DNA from: Streptomyces sp. TLI_105
GTDB lineage: Bacteria > Actinomycetota > Actinomycetes > Streptomycetales > Streptomycetaceae
Assembly (NCBI RefSeq): GCF_900105415.1
Contig: NZ_FNSM01000001.1
Span: forward strand, 5,915,501-5,979,500
Length of the DNA: 64,000 bases
Reading direction: 5' to 3'
Below, piece by piece: positions 17,448 to 27,403 of the stretch. The translations under genes and the position numbers were made by a program. Positions within the stretch are counted from its first letter, which is position 1; the number at the start of each line of letters is the position of its first letter. Below the pieces are notes generated by a model. The model did not search any database. It worked only from the letters and a program-made list of their open reading frames with translations, and was not told where the DNA came from.

Positions 17448-17477
17448 ACTGTAAACCGGCGATCGATGATCGATCAA
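17448..17477 (-). promoter_or_regulatory. Candidate aceE promoter
   Basis: On the minus strand TTGATC (17472-17477) and TACAGT (17448-17453) are 18 bases apart, a good vegetative promoter. The palindrome GATCGATGATCGATC (17461-17475) covers the spacer and -35 edge and could be a protein site. Leader length to the ATG is about 80 bases. Confidence 0.5.
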
Positions 17478-17611
17478 AGGGTTGAAGCGGAAAACCTCTT
17501 CAGATCGAGAAAGTCGGCACAGGGTGCCGCGAAAACGGGCACCCGGTGCCTTGTTTTCGAAGGGTTTCCGCAGGTGGGGGCAGCTCCCTGAGAGGACGCT
17601 CGCACACATGA

Positions 17612-17640
17612 GCGGAGCCCCGCCGGTGGCGGGGCTCCGC
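17612..17640. terminator. gntR terminator
   Basis: Hairpin with perfect 13-base arms (GCGGAGCCCCGCC and its complement) and a GGT loop, 16 bases beyond the GntR gene stop on the minus strand. Confidence 0.8.
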
Positions 17641-17655
17641 AGGGTCTCGTACGGC

Positions 17656-18279
17656 TCAGGCGCGCGGCGCGCAGCCCAGGACGTGCGCCTTCACCAGGGC
17701 GCCGATGTTCGGGTCGCCCCGCCGGAAGGCCTCCACCAGCTCCTGGTGCTCCTCCGCGTACGACTTCTGGACCGTGCCCAGCCAGCGGATCGACAGGGCC
17801 GTGAAGACCTCGATGCCGAGCGTCTCCCAGGTGTGCAGCAGGACGCCGTTCCCGGCCGCCTTCACCAGCTCCCGGTGGAAGGCCACCGTGTGCCGGACCT
17901 GCGCCGTCCCGTCCGAGGCCGCGTCCGCCTCGTACAGGGCCGCCACGTGCGGCTCCAGGGCCGAGCAGTCCGTCGCGAGGCGCCCGGCCGCCAGCTCGGC
18001 CGCGATCTGCTCCAGACCGGCGCGTACGGGGTAGCTCTCCTCCAGGTCGGCCGCGGTGAGGTTGCGGACCCGGACGCCCTTGTTGGGCGCCGACTCGATC
18101 AGCCGCAGCGACTCCAGCTCGCGCAGCGCCTCGCGGACGGGCGTCTGGGAGACCTCCAGCTCGGTCGCGATCCGACGCTCCACGATGCGCTCGCCCGGCT
18201 TCCAGCGGCCGCTGACGATCCCCTCCACGATGTGCTCGCGGATCTGCTCGCGCAGCGAGTGGACGACGGGGACGGTCAT
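17656..18279 (-). CDS. GntR-family (FadR/FCD type) transcriptional regulator
   Basis: 207 residues. Winged helix at residues 10-70 (GRWKPGERIVERRIATELEV then SQTPVREALRELESLRLIE) and an all-helical FCD ligand domain (SYPVRAGLEQIAAELAAG, FHRELVKAAGNG) whose His/Asp residues usually hold a metal and an organic acid. ATG 18279 has GAGGAG upstream; the longer frame was not used. Flanked by aceE and the E2 gene, so it probably senses a carboxylate and controls pyruvate dehydrogenase genes, as PdhR does in other bacteria; this is inference from location. Confidence 0.85.
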   Translation of the reverse strand: MTVPVVHSLREQIREHIVEGIVSGRWKPGERIVERRIATELEVSQTPVREALRELESLRLIESAPNKGVRVRNLTAADLEESYPVRAGLEQIAAELAAGRLATDCSALEPHVAALYEADAASDGTAQVRHTVAFHRELVKAAGNGVLLHTWETLGIEVFTALSIRWLGTVQKSYAEEHQELVEAFRRGDPNIGALVKAHVLGCAPRA

Positions 18280-18300
18280 GAAGCGGCTCCTCGGGGAGTG

Positions 18301-18315
18301 TTGACCCTTAGACAA
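18301..18315. promoter_or_regulatory. Possible GntR autoregulatory site
   Basis: TTGACCCTTAGACAA is an inverted repeat with one mismatch (TTGAC / GACAA), 22 bases upstream of the gntR start. It resembles the site in the aceE leader at 17402-17417. Confidence 0.3.
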
Positions 18316-18319
18316 TACG

Positions 18320-18361
18320 GCGGCGCCCCCGTCCGGAAACACTTCCGGACGGGGGCGCCGC
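18320..18361. terminator. E2 gene terminator
   Basis: Perfect 19-base arms (GCGGCGCCCCCGTCCGGAA and its complement) around ACAC. It lies 37 bases beyond the E2 stop and just upstream of the gntR promoter region on the same strand. Confidence 0.85.
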
Positions 18362-18397
18362 AGGTGAGGCTCGTTACGTTGCGCCTCGGACGACGGA

Positions 18398-20200
18398 TCA
18401 GAGACCGAGGTCGACCTCGAACTCGCCGGCCTCCAGGATCGCCTTGACGGCCGTCAGGTAGCGGGCCGCGTCGGCGCCGTCCACCAGGCGGTGGTCGTAG
18501 GACAGCGTCAGGTAGGTCATGTCGCGGACGCCGATGACGGTGCCCTCGGCGGTCTCGATGACGGCCGGACGCTTGACCGTGGCACCGATGCCCAGGATGG
18601 CGACCTGGTTCGGCGGCACGATGATCGTGTCGAACAGCGCACCGCGCGAACCGGTGTTGCTGATGGTGAAGGTCGCACCGGACAGCTCGTCCGGCGTGAT
18701 CTTGCTGGCGCGGACCTTGCCGGCCAGCTCGGCCGTGGCCTTCGAGATGCCGGCGATGTTGAGGTCGCCCGCACCCTTGATGACCGGGGTCATCAGGCCC
18801 TTCTCGGAGTCCACGGCGATGCCGATGTTCTCCGAGTCGAAGTACGTGATCGTGCCCTCGTCCTCGTTGATCCGGGCGTTGATGACCGGGTGGGCCTTCA
18901 GCGCCTGGGCCGCCGCCTTCACGAAGAACGGCATCGGGGAGAGCTTGACGCCCTCACGGGCGGCGAACGTGTCCTTCGCCCGGGCGCGCAGCTTCATCAG
19001 CTTGGTGATGTCGACCTCGACGACCGAGGACAGCTGGGCCTGGCCGTGCAGCGCCTTCATCATGTTGTCGCCGATGACCTTGCGCATGCGGGTCATCTTG
19101 ACGGTCTGACCGCGCAGCGGGGAGACCTCGAGGGCCGGAGCCTTCGGCGCCGCGGCGGCCGGAGCTGCGGCGGGAGCGGCAGCGGCGGCCTTCTTGGCCT
19201 CCGCGGCCGCGAGGACGTCCTGCTTGCGGATGCGGCCGCCGACGCCGGAGCCCTTGACGGACGCCAGGTCGACACCGTTCTCGGTGGCGAGCTTGCGGAC
19301 CAGCGGGGTCACGTACGCGCCGTCCTCCGCCGGCTGTGCGGCGGCGGGGGCAGCCGGGACCGGGGTGACCACGGCCGGGGCGATCGACGGGGCGGCGGCG
19401 GCCGGAGCCGGAGCGGCGGCCGGAGCGGCCGGGGCCACCGGCGCGGGGGCCGGAGCCGGAGCGGCCGGGGCGGCCGGAGCCGGAGCCGGGGCGGCGGGGG
19501 CCGGGGCCGGGGCGGCGGCGGGGGCCGGAGCGGCCGGGGCCGGGGCGGCGGCCGGAGCGGCACCCGCGGCACCGATGACGGCCAGCTTGGCGCCGACCTC
19601 GGCGGTCTCGTCCTCGCCGACGACGATCTCCAGGAGAACGCCGGAGGCGGGGGCGGGGATCTCGGTGTCGACCTTGTCCGTGGAGACCTCGAGCAGCGGC
19701 TCGTCGGCCTCGACGGTCTCGCCGACCGACTTCAGCCAGCGGGTGACGGTGCCCTCGGTGACGGACTCGCCCAGCGCGGGCAGGACGACGTCGGTGCCCT
19801 GGGCGGAACCGGCACCGGCGGTGGCCTCGGCGGTCGGGGCCGGAGCCGGCTCCTGGACCTCGGTGGACGGGGCGGCCTGCGGCGCCGGGGCGGCCGGGGC
19901 CTCGGCGGCCGGAGCCGGAGCGGCCTCGGCGGCGGGGGCCGGGGCGGCCGCGGGGGCGCCGGAGCCGTCGTCGATGATGGCCAGCTCGGCGCCGACCTCG
20001 ACCGTCTCGTCCTCGGCGACCTTGATGGAGGCCAGGATGCCCGAGGCGGGGGCGGGGATCTCGGTGTCGACCTTGTCGGTCGAGACCTCGAGCAGCGGCT
20101 CGTCGGCCTCGACGCGCTCGCCCTCGGCCTTGAGCCAGCGGGTGACGGTGCCCTCGGTGACGCTCTCGCCGAGCGCCGGCAGGGTTACGGAAACCGACAT
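18398..20200 (-). CDS. sucB: Dihydrolipoamide acyltransferase (E2), two lipoyl domains
   Basis: 600 residues. Two lipoyl domains with the lipoylated Lys in TDKVDTE at residues 43 and 176, separated and followed by long Ala/Pro linkers (about 80-130 and 210-290). Then an E3-binding domain ([20 protein letters not shown], about 298-335) and the acyltransferase core ending with the catalytic SYDHRLVDG (H570, D574). In actinobacteria this E2 serves pyruvate dehydrogenase, although databases often call it SucB; adjacency to lpd and aceE fits that. 62 bases downstream of lpd, good AGGAGC site. Confidence 0.93.
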   Translation of the reverse strand: MSVSVTLPALGESVTEGTVTRWLKAEGERVEADEPLLEVSTDKVDTEIPAPASGILASIKVAEDETVEVGAELAIIDDGSGAPAAAPAPAAEAAPAPAAEAPAAPAPQAAPSTEVQEPAPAPTAEATAGAGSAQGTDVVLPALGESVTEGTVTRWLKSVGETVEADEPLLEVSTDKVDTEIPAPASGVLLEIVVGEDETAEVGAKLAVIGAAGAAPAAAPAPAAPAPAAAPAPAPAAPAPAPAAPAAPAPAPAPVAPAAPAAAPAPAAAAPSIAPAVVTPVPAAPAAAQPAEDGAYVTPLVRKLATENGVDLASVKGSGVGGRIRKQDVLAAAEAKKAAAAAPAAAPAAAAPKAPALEVSPLRGQTVKMTRMRKVIGDNMMKALHGQAQLSSVVEVDITKLMKLRARAKDTFAAREGVKLSPMPFFVKAAAQALKAHPVINARINEDEGTITYFDSENIGIAVDSEKGLMTPVIKGAGDLNIAGISKATAELAGKVRASKITPDELSGATFTISNTGSRGALFDTIIVPPNQVAILGIGATVKRPAVIETAEGTVIGVRDMTYLTLSYDHRLVDGADAARYLTAVKAILEAGEFEVDLGL

Positions 20201-20262
20201 GGTTTCAGTTGCTCCTAACGAATTGCGGAAAGTGGTCGTCGCGCCCTGTGATGACGTGAGCG

Positions 20263-21651
20263 TCAGTCGTGGGAGTGCAGAGGCTTGCCGGCCAGGGCCA
20301 GGTGGGCCTCGCCGAGCGCCTCGTTCTGCGTCGGGTGGGCGTGGATGAGCTGCGCGACCTCGGCCGGCAGCGCCTCCCAGTTGTAGATCAGCTGCGCTTC
20401 GCCGACCTGCTCGCCCATGCGGTCACCGACCATGTGGACGCCGACCACGGCACCGTCCTTGACCTGGACGAGCTTGATCTCGCCCGCGGTCTTGAGGATC
20501 TTGCTCTTGCCGTTGCCCGCGAGGTTGTACTTCAGGGCGACGACCTTGTCCGCGCCGTAGATCTCCTTGGCCTTGGCCTCGGTGATGCCGACGGAGGCGA
20601 CCTCGGGGTGGCAGTACGTCACCCGCGGCACACCGTCGTAGTCGATCGGCACGGGCTTCAGGCCCGCGAGCCGCTCCGCGACGAGGATGCCCTCGGCGAA
20701 GCCGACGTGCGCGAGCTGGAGCGTCGGGACGAGGTCGCCCACGGCCGAGATCGTCGGCACGTTGGTGCGCATGTACTCGTCGACCAGGACGTAGCCGCGG
20801 TCCGTCGCGACGCCCTGCTCCTCGTAACCGAGACCGGCGGAGACCGGGCCGCGGCCGATGGCGACCAGGAGGACCTCGGCCTCGAAGGTCTTGCCGTCGG
20901 CCAGGGTGACCTTGACGCCGTTGTCGGTGTACTCGGCGGACTGGAAGAAGGTCCCGAGGTTGAACTTGATGCCGCGCTTGCGGAACGCGCGCTCAAGAAG
21001 CTTCGAGCTGTTCTCGTCCTCGACCGGGACGAGGTGCTTCAGGCCCTCGATGACCGTCACGTCGGTGCCGAAGGACTTCCACGCCGAGGCGAACTCGACG
21101 CCGATGACGCCGCCGCCGAGGATGATCGCGGACTCCGGGACCCGGTCCAGCGTCAGCGCGTGGTCCGAGGAGATGATCCGGTTGCCGTCGATCTCCAGGC
21201 CGGGCAGGGACTTCGGCACGGAGCCGGTGGCCAGAAGGACGTGACGACCCTCGACGCGACGGCCGTCCACGTCGACGGAGGTCGGGGAGGACAGGTGACC
21301 GGTGCCCTCGATGTACGTCACCTTGCGGGAGGCGACGAGACCCTGCAGACCCTTGTACAGGCCCGAGATCACGTCGTCCTTGTACTTGTGCACGGCCTTG
21401 ATGTCGATGCCCTCGAAAGAGGCCTTGACACCGAACTGCTCCGCCTCGCGCGCCTGGTCGGCGACCTCGCCGGCGTGGAGCAGGGCCTTCGTCGGGATGC
21501 AGCCGTTGTGCAGGCAGGTGCCGCCGAGCTTGTTCTTCTCGATCAGTGCGACGTCCAGGCCCAGCTGCGCTCCGCGCAGCGCCGCGGCGTAACCGCCGCT
21601 ACCGCCGCCGAGGATCACTAGGTCGAAAACGGTGCTGGCGTCGTTCGCCAC
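20263..21651 (-). CDS. lpd: Dihydrolipoyl dehydrogenase (E3)
   Basis: 462 residues. Reoxidises dihydrolipoyl groups on E2 with NAD. FAD motif [14 protein letters not shown] at residue 11, redox disulfide C46-x4-C51 ([13 protein letters not shown]), NAD motif [18 protein letters not shown] motif ISAVGDL, and the C-terminal His-Glu pair in [16 protein letters not shown] 21651 is chosen because GGAGG lies 8-9 bases upstream; the open frame continues further but gives no family N-terminus. Upstream gene of an lpd-E2 operon. Confidence 0.96.
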   Translation of the reverse strand: MANDASTVFDLVILGGGSGGYAAALRGAQLGLDVALIEKNKLGGTCLHNGCIPTKALLHAGEVADQAREAEQFGVKASFEGIDIKAVHKYKDDVISGLYKGLQGLVASRKVTYIEGTGHLSSPTSVDVDGRRVEGRHVLLATGSVPKSLPGLEIDGNRIISSDHALTLDRVPESAIILGGGVIGVEFASAWKSFGTDVTVIEGLKHLVPVEDENSSKLLERAFRKRGIKFNLGTFFQSAEYTDNGVKVTLADGKTFEAEVLLVAIGRGPVSAGLGYEEQGVATDRGYVLVDEYMRTNVPTISAVGDLVPTLQLAHVGFAEGILVAERLAGLKPVPIDYDGVPRVTYCHPEVASVGITEAKAKEIYGADKVVALKYNLAGNGKSKILKTAGEIKLVQVKDGAVVGVHMVGDRMGEQVGEAQLIYNWEALPAEVAQLIHAHPTQNEALGEAHLALAGKPLHSHD

Positions 21652-21896
21652 GTCACGTCCTCCATGCATGTGCGCTCGTCGCCGGTCGTCGATGACCTGG
21701 CGGCGGCTGGTGTCCGGCCGCTTTATTTCGGCCCTGTGGTGGGGGCCCTGTCCTGCCGAGAACCCATCTTCGCACTTGTTGACGGACGACGGGACGCGGG
21801 GCCGTGCTCTGAGACGGCCGATCGTCCGTACGGAGGGGGCACGAGGGCGTACGAACCTACGGATTTCGTCGCGAGCGAACAGTCGCCGACGCACGG

Positions 21897-21931
21897 GGAA
21901 GGCCCCGGAGCCGAAGCTTCCGGGGCCTTCC
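21897..21931. terminator. pepA terminator
   Basis: 13-base arms (GGAAGGCCCCGGA and complement) with a loop containing AAGCTT, 16 bases beyond the pepA stop on the minus strand. The remaining bases up to the lpd start are the lpd promoter region, in which I see no clear motif. Confidence 0.8.
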
Positions 21932-21947
21932 GTCACACCTGCGGTGC

Positions 21948-23456
21948 TCAGAGCTCGCCGGCGGCCGTGCGCTCGGCCAGCTTCACCAGGGTGCGGACCG
22001 AGGAGCCGGTGCCGCCCTTCGGGGTGTAGCCGTACGGGGCGCCCTCGTGGAAGGCCGGGCCCGCGATGTCCAGGTGGGCCCAGGTGATGCCCTCGCCCAC
22101 GAACTCCTGCAGGAAGAGACCGGCGACCAGGCCGCCGCCCATCCGGACGCCCATGTTCGCCATGTCGGCGGTGGGGGAGTCCATGGTCTTGCGCAGGTCC
22201 GCGGGGAGCGGCATCGGCCAGGACTGCTCGCCGACCTCCTCGGCGATCTCGTGGATCGCGGTCCGGTAGTCGTCGTCGTTGGCCATGATGCCGAAGGTGC
22301 GGTCGCCGAGCGCCAGGACCATCGCGCCGGTCAGGGTCGCCACGTCGACGATTGCGTCCGGGTGCTCCTCGGAGGCCCTGGTGATCGCGTCGGCGAGGAC
22401 GAGCCGGCCCTCGGCGTCGGTGTTCAGGACCTCGACGGTCTTGCCGCTGTACATGCGCAGCACGTCACCCGGGCGGGTGGCGGAGCCGGACGGCATGTTC
22501 TCGGCGAGGGCGAGCCAGCCGGTGACGTTGACCTCCAGGCCGAGGCGGGCCGCGGCGACGACGGCGGAGAACACGGCGGCGGCGCCGCTCATGTCGCACT
22601 TCATCGTCTCGTTGTGGCCGGCCGGCTTCAGGGAGATGCCGCCCGAGTCGTAGGTGATGCCCTTGCCGACGAGGGCGAGGGTCTTCTCCGCCTTCGGGTG
22701 GGTGTAGGCGATCCGGACCAGGCGCGGCGGGTTCACGGAGCCGACGCCGACACCGAGGATGCCGCCGTAGCCGCCCTTGGCGAGCGCCTTCTCGTCGAGG
22801 ACCTGGACCTTGAGGCCGTGCTCCTTGCCAGCGGCCTGGGCGACGGCGGCGAAGGCGGCCGGGGTCAGGTCGTTCGGCGGCTGGTTGATCAGGTCGCGGG
22901 CGCGGTTGATCTCCTCGGCGACGGCCTGGGCGCGCTCGGCGGCGGCCTTGTGGGCCTTGTCGCGCGGCTTGGCGCCGAGCAGGGCCACCTCGGCGAGGGG
23001 CTTCTTCGCGTCCTTGCCGTTCTCCTGGTAGGCGGTGTACGCGTACGCGCCGAGCAGGGCGCCCTCCGCGATGGCGGCGGCGTCGTCGGCGGTGGCGATC
23101 GGCAGCGCGAACGCGGCCTTCTTCGAGCCGGTCAGGGTGCGGGCGGCCGTGCCGGCGGCGCGGCGCAGGATCTCCGCGTCGAAGGACTCGCCGTCCTCGG
23201 GGGCCGCGCCGAGGCCGACGGCCAGGACGACGGGGGCCTTGAGACCGGCGGGGGCGGGCAGCTTCGTCGCCTCACCTTCGGCACCCGAGGCGCCCAGGGT
23301 CTCCAGGACGGCGGCGAGCCGGCCGTCGAAGGCCTTGTCGACGGCCTCGGCGCCCGGGGCGACGACCAGCGTCTTCCCGGACTTCGCGACGCCGACGACG
23401 AGGGCGTCGGCGCGCAGCGTCGCCGCGCCGGCCGTGCTGAGAGTGAGAGCAGTCAC
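21948..23456 (-). CDS. pepA: Leucyl aminopeptidase (M17)
   Basis: 502 residues. Cytoplasmic two-metal aminopeptidase releasing N-terminal residues. The M17 catalytic blocks are present: GKGITYDSGGISLKP with the metal-binding Lys and Asp, and the family signature NTDAEGRL. The N-terminal third is the variable macro-like domain. GTG 23456 (VTALTLSTAG) gives the usual Streptomyces N-terminus although its ribosome site is weak; the frame is open 48 codons further up. Single-gene unit with its own terminator. Confidence 0.95.
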   Translation of the reverse strand: MTALTLSTAGAATLRADALVVGVAKSGKTLVVAPGAEAVDKAFDGRLAAVLETLGASGAEGEATKLPAPAGLKAPVVLAVGLGAAPEDGESFDAEILRRAAGTAARTLTGSKKAAFALPIATADDAAAIAEGALLGAYAYTAYQENGKDAKKPLAEVALLGAKPRDKAHKAAAERAQAVAEEINRARDLINQPPNDLTPAAFAAVAQAAGKEHGLKVQVLDEKALAKGGYGGILGVGVGSVNPPRLVRIAYTHPKAEKTLALVGKGITYDSGGISLKPAGHNETMKCDMSGAAAVFSAVVAAARLGLEVNVTGWLALAENMPSGSATRPGDVLRMYSGKTVEVLNTDAEGRLVLADAITRASEEHPDAIVDVATLTGAMVLALGDRTFGIMANDDDYRTAIHEIAEEVGEQSWPMPLPADLRKTMDSPTADMANMGVRMGGGLVAGLFLQEFVGEGITWAHLDIAGPAFHEGAPYGYTPKGGTGSSVRTLVKLAERTAAGEL

Positions 23457-23759
23457 GGTGGTGAAATCTCGCTTCCATTGAGTTCTGTTGCGGTCGAGGG
23501 ATGGGCCGACCGTGCCCGCCGCATCGTATTTCGGCCCGGAGAGCGCCGAGAACGAGCCTACGCTCGCTCGCAAGGTTCGATCACGGCGGCGTTGATTCAC
23601 TCATCCGTGGTGTCTCTTTCATGTTTACCCTTTCGGCCTCTGTCGTCCGGTCACACTCGCCTCATTCACGCAAGGACGACACACCGTCCTTCGCCTCATC
23701 TGCGACATCTCCACGGGGCCCGCCGGTTCGGGCGGGGCCCGTCGAGGGGGGACATCCGC
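23457..23759. other. Divergent promoter region between pepA and the polysaccharide operon
   Basis: 303 bases without a gene. The first half is the pepA leader and promoter side, the second half leads into the operon. Composition is visibly less GC-rich around 23600-23700 than its surroundings, as expected of a promoter, but I cannot name -35 and -10 boxes with confidence. A GAGGGGGG ribosome site sits about 8 bases before ATG 23760. Confidence 0.5.
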
Positions 23760-25847
23760 ATGGACTCCGACCGAATCCGTACGCCCAGAACCGCGCCCCG
23801 CACCGCCCGCACCGCGCCCCGCACGGGCAGGATCGCGACCCTCGCCGCCGCCGCGCTGCTCGCCACCGTCCTCCCGACCGCGCAGGCGGTCGCCGAGACG
23901 CCGCCCCGCGTGGACCTCACCGTCCTCGTCGTCGACGACGGCGGCAGCGCGGTCGGCGCGATCACCGCCGAGCTCCGGGCCACCGGCGTCCCGTACCGCA
24001 GGATCGACCTGGACGACCCGAACCGGCCCGTCCTGGACACGGCCTTCCTCAGCGAACCCTCCGACAGCGCGACCGGACGGCCCCGCGCCAAGTACCAGGG
24101 CGTCGTCCTGCCCCACGAGAGCGCCTTCGGCCCCGACTCCGCCGAACAGACCGCCCTCCAGGCGTACGAGCGGGCCTTCGGCATCCCCCAGGTCGACGCC
24201 TACACCTGGTCGCACCCCGGCGTCGGCCTCGACTACACCGACCAGGGCGGCTGGTCCGGCGTCCTCGACGGGACCACCGCCGGCGTCACCGCCGCGGGAC
24301 GGGCGGGCCCCTTCCGCTACCTCGCCGGGGCGCTCACCTTCGAGGACAACGACCCCACGATCGCCGAGAGTTACGGCTACGCGGGCCGCCCCCGCGCCGG
24401 CTACACCAGCTACCTCGACATGCCCGTCGACGGCGGCCGGGCCAGCCTCGTCGGCGAGTACGCCACCGACGGACGCCGCGAACTCGTCGTCACCTTCGCC
24501 TACAACCAGTACCAGCGGCAGTTCCGCGCCCTCGCCCGCGGCATCGTCGACTGGCTCACCCAGGGCGTCCACCTCGGACAGAGCCGCAACTACCTCTCCG
24601 TCCACGTCGACGACGTCTTCGCCCCCGACGCCCGCTGGGACCCCGCGCTGAACTGCACCCCCGGCGACTTCGACTGCGTCGGCGACGACGGAGAGGGCGC
24701 GAACCCCATCCGCATGACGGCCGCCGACGCCCAGTACGCCGCCGCCTGGCAGAAGTCCTCCGGCTTCAAGCTCGACATGGTCTACAACGGCGGCCAGGGC
24801 GAGCAGTGGAAGACCGAGCACGGCGGCACCGACCCGCTCACCGACCGGCTCGTCGCCGACCGCGCCCAGTACCGGTGGATCAACCACACCTACACCCACC
24901 CCTTCCTCGGCTGCGTCCAGGACAACACCGTCGTCCCCTGGCGGTGCGCCACCGACACCGCCGGCAACACCCTCTGGGTCAGCCGCTCCGAACTCTCCGG
25001 CCAGATCCGCGACAACCACGCCTGGGCCGTCGGCAAGGGCATCTCCGTCGACCGTTCCGAACTCGTCACCGGCGAGCACTCCGGCCTCAGGACCCTGCCC
25101 CAGCAGCCCGCCGACAACCCCAACCTCGCCGGCGCCCTCGCCGACAACGGCGTGAAGTGGACCGCGAGCGACAACTCCCGCGAGCCCGAGCAGCGCGCCG
25201 TGGGCACCGGCGCCGCGAGGACCGTGCCCCGCCACCCGATGAACGTGTACTACAACGTGGGCACCGCCGCAGAGATGACCGACGAGTACAACTGGATCTA
25301 CACCTCCCGCGCCGACGGCGGCAGCGGCGTCTGCGAGTCCAACCCGGCCTCCACCTGCCTGCCCGCCCCGCTCCCCACGGCCACCGGCTACGCCGACCAC
25401 ATCGTGCCGCAGGAAGCCCGCACCGCCCTCTCCCACGTCCTCGGCAACGACCCCCGGCCGCACTACGTCCACCAGTCCAACCTCGCCGAGGAGCGCCTCC
25501 TCTACCCCGTCCTCGACCGCGTACTCGCCGACTACCGGGCCCTGTTCGCGGCGAACGCGCCCCTGGTGAACCCGGCCCAGAAGGACGTCGGCACCGAACT
25601 GAACCGCCGCGCCGCCTGGGACCAGGCCGTCGCCGCCGGAAAGGTCACCGCCTACCGCGTCGGCACCACGGTCACCATCAAGGCCCCCTCCGGCGTCACC
25701 GTGCCCGTCACCGCCCCCGAGGGCACCCGCAAGCGGCTCCTCCTCGGCACCACCGCCTTCGGGACGCCCTACGCGGGCACCCGCTCCGCCTGGACCACGC
25801 CCGAACCGCTCCAGACCACCGTCACACTCACGCTCCCGACCGCCTGA
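23760..25847 (+). CDS. Secreted Agd3-like polysaccharide deacetylase (CE18 type)
   Basis: 695 residues. An Arg-rich N-terminus and hydrophobic stretch (IATLAAAALLATVLPTAQAV) ending in AVAET form a signal peptide, so the protein is exported. The middle has a NodB-like metal site: HVDD (H282-D285) as motif 1 and NHTYTH (H376, H380) as motif 2. Length and sequence blocks (YNQYQRQFRALARGIVDWLT, PQQPADNPNLAGALADNGV) resemble the fungal Agd3 family, which removes acetyl groups from galactosaminogalactan. Strong ribosome site. First gene of the operon, 26 bases before the glycosyltransferase gene. Exact substrate is inferred from its partners. Confidence 0.75.
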   Translation: MDSDRIRTPRTAPRTARTAPRTGRIATLAAAALLATVLPTAQAVAETPPRVDLTVLVVDDGGSAVGAITAELRATGVPYRRIDLDDPNRPVLDTAFLSEPSDSATGRPRAKYQGVVLPHESAFGPDSAEQTALQAYERAFGIPQVDAYTWSHPGVGLDYTDQGGWSGVLDGTTAGVTAAGRAGPFRYLAGALTFEDNDPTIAESYGYAGRPRAGYTSYLDMPVDGGRASLVGEYATDGRRELVVTFAYNQYQRQFRALARGIVDWLTQGVHLGQSRNYLSVHVDDVFAPDARWDPALNCTPGDFDCVGDDGEGANPIRMTAADAQYAAAWQKSSGFKLDMVYNGGQGEQWKTEHGGTDPLTDRLVADRAQYRWINHTYTHPFLGCVQDNTVVPWRCATDTAGNTLWVSRSELSGQIRDNHAWAVGKGISVDRSELVTGEHSGLRTLPQQPADNPNLAGALADNGVKWTASDNSREPEQRAVGTGAARTVPRHPMNVYYNVGTAAEMTDEYNWIYTSRADGGSGVCESNPASTCLPAPLPTATGYADHIVPQEARTALSHVLGNDPRPHYVHQSNLAEERLLYPVLDRVLADYRALFAANAPLVNPAQKDVGTELNRRAAWDQAVAAGKVTAYRVGTTVTIKAPSGVTVPVTAPEGTRKRLLLGTTAFGTPYAGTRSAWTTPEPLQTTVTLTLPTA

Positions 25848-25873
25848 CCAGCACGTCCTGGGGGGACCCGCTC

Positions 25874-27403
25874 ATGCCGAGCAGTGGCCGTCACGTCACC
25901 ATGCTCACCGAAGGCACCTACCCGCACGTCCACGGCGGCGTCAGCACCTGGTGCGACCAGCTCGTCCGCGGCATGCCGGAGGTCGACTTCGAGATCCTCG
26001 CCCTCACCGGCAGCGGCCGCGAACCCGTCACCTGGGAGCTGCCGCCCAACGTCACCCGGCACACCGCGTACCCCCTGTGGGGACCTCCGCAGAGTCCGGC
26101 CGTGCGCCGGCCCCTGCGGGGGCGCGAACGACGCCGCTTCCTCGACGCGTACGAGCGCCTCCTGCTCGCCCTCCTCGACCCCGAGGCGGACTGCGACTTC
26201 GGCACCGGCCTGTACGAACTCGCCGAACTCGCCCGACAGGGAAGGCTGACCACCGCACTCCGCTCCGAGCGGGCCCTCCGCTCCCTCATGTGGATCTGGA
26301 CCATGCCGCACCTGCCCACCCTCGCGGCCCGGCCCACCGTCCACGACGCGCTCACCGCCACCGACCTGCTCGAACACGCCCTGCGCCCGCTCGCCGCCCG
26401 GATAGCCACCGGCGGCGTGGCGCACGCCGTCTCCAGCGGCCTCGCCACGCTGCCGGCGCTCGCCGCGCAGCACTTCGAAGGGGTGCCCTTCCTGCTCACC
26501 GAACACGGCATCTACCTCCGCGAGCGCTACCTCGGCTACCGCACCGAAGCGCAACGCTGGCCCGTCAAGGCCCTCATGCTCGGCTTCTACCGCGAGCTCA
26601 ACACCCTCGGCTACCGCAAGGCCGACCTCATCACCCCCTGCAACCAGTACAACCGGCGCTGGGAGGAGCGCGGCGGAGCCCCCGCCGACCGCATCCGCAC
26701 CGTCTACAACGGCGTCGACCCGGCCCTCTTCCCCGAGGCCGGACCCGAACCCGAGACCCCCACCCTCAGCTGGTGCGGCCGGGTCGACCCCATCAAGGAC
26801 CTGGAGACCCTGATCAGGGCGTACGCGATCTCCCGCGCCGAACTCCCGGAGCTGCGGCTCCGCCTCTTCGGCCCGGTCCCGGCCGGGAACGAGGACTACC
26901 TGACCCGCCTGGAGAAACTCGCCGCCGAACTCGGCGTCGCCGACGGCGTCTCCTTCGAGGGCCGCGTCTCCGACGTGCCCTCCGCCTACGCGGCCGGCAG
27001 CGTGGTCATGCTCTCCTCCATCAGCGAGGGCTTCCCCTTCTCCCTCATCGAGGCCATGTCCTGCGGCCGCGCCACCGTCTCCACGGACGTCGGAGGCGTA
27101 CGGGAAGCCGTCGGCGACACCGGGATCGTCGTCCCGCCCCGCGAACCGGCCGTCATGGCCGCCGCCGTCTCCGCACTCCTCCGCGACGGCGCCCGCCGCG
27201 CCGAACTGGGCCGCCGGGCCCGCCAACGGGTGATCGACCAGTTCACCCTGCACCGCTCGGTGGACGGCTTCCGGCAGATCTACCGCGAACTCGCGGGCAC
27301 CCGCCCGCCGCGCCCGGCCCCGGCCGTCACCTCCCTCCGCCTGAGCATCCCCGCCCCGCGCCGCACCTCACCGGCCCTCGTCACCGGAGGCACCCCGGCA
27401 TGA
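25874..27403 (+). CDS. PelF-like GT4 glycosyltransferase with DUF3492 N-domain
   Basis: 509 residues. Begins with TMLTEGTYPHVHGGVSTWCD, the signature of the DUF3492 / PelF N-terminal half. The C-terminal half is a GT-B GT4 donor domain: SWCGRVDPIKDLETLIRAY, the E-x7-E motif in SEGFPFSLIE (E385, E393) and DVGGVREAVGD. PelF uses UDP-GalNAc to build Pel. No signal peptide; acts in the cytoplasm, presumably with the membrane protein encoded next, whose ATG overlaps its stop (ATGA). GGGGGA ribosome site. Donor specificity is inferred, not seen. Confidence 0.85.
   Translation: MPSSGRHVTMLTEGTYPHVHGGVSTWCDQLVRGMPEVDFEILALTGSGREPVTWELPPNVTRHTAYPLWGPPQSPAVRRPLRGRERRRFLDAYERLLLALLDPEADCDFGTGLYELAELARQGRLTTALRSERALRSLMWIWTMPHLPTLAARPTVHDALTATDLLEHALRPLAARIATGGVAHAVSSGLATLPALAAQHFEGVPFLLTEHGIYLRERYLGYRTEAQRWPVKALMLGFYRELNTLGYRKADLITPCNQYNRRWEERGGAPADRIRTVYNGVDPALFPEAGPEPETPTLSWCGRVDPIKDLETLIRAYAISRAELPELRLRLFGPVPAGNEDYLTRLEKLAAELGVADGVSFEGRVSDVPSAYAAGSVVMLSSISEGFPFSLIEAMSCGRATVSTDVGGVREAVGDTGIVVPPREPAVMAAAVSALLRDGARRAELGRRARQRVIDQFTLHRSVDGFRQIYRELAGTRPPRPAPAVTSLRLSIPAPRRTSPALVTGGTPA

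Noticed and set aside
18491..20218. A 575-codon Gly-rich plus-strand frame over the E2 gene
   Set aside because: Mirror of the Ala/Pro linkers of E2 on the other strand; not a protein family.
23760..25847. Calling the exported deacetylase a plain CE4 chitin deacetylase
   Set aside because: The metal motifs are NodB-like, but length, extra domains and GT4/GH135/GH114 neighbours fit Agd3 (CE18) better.
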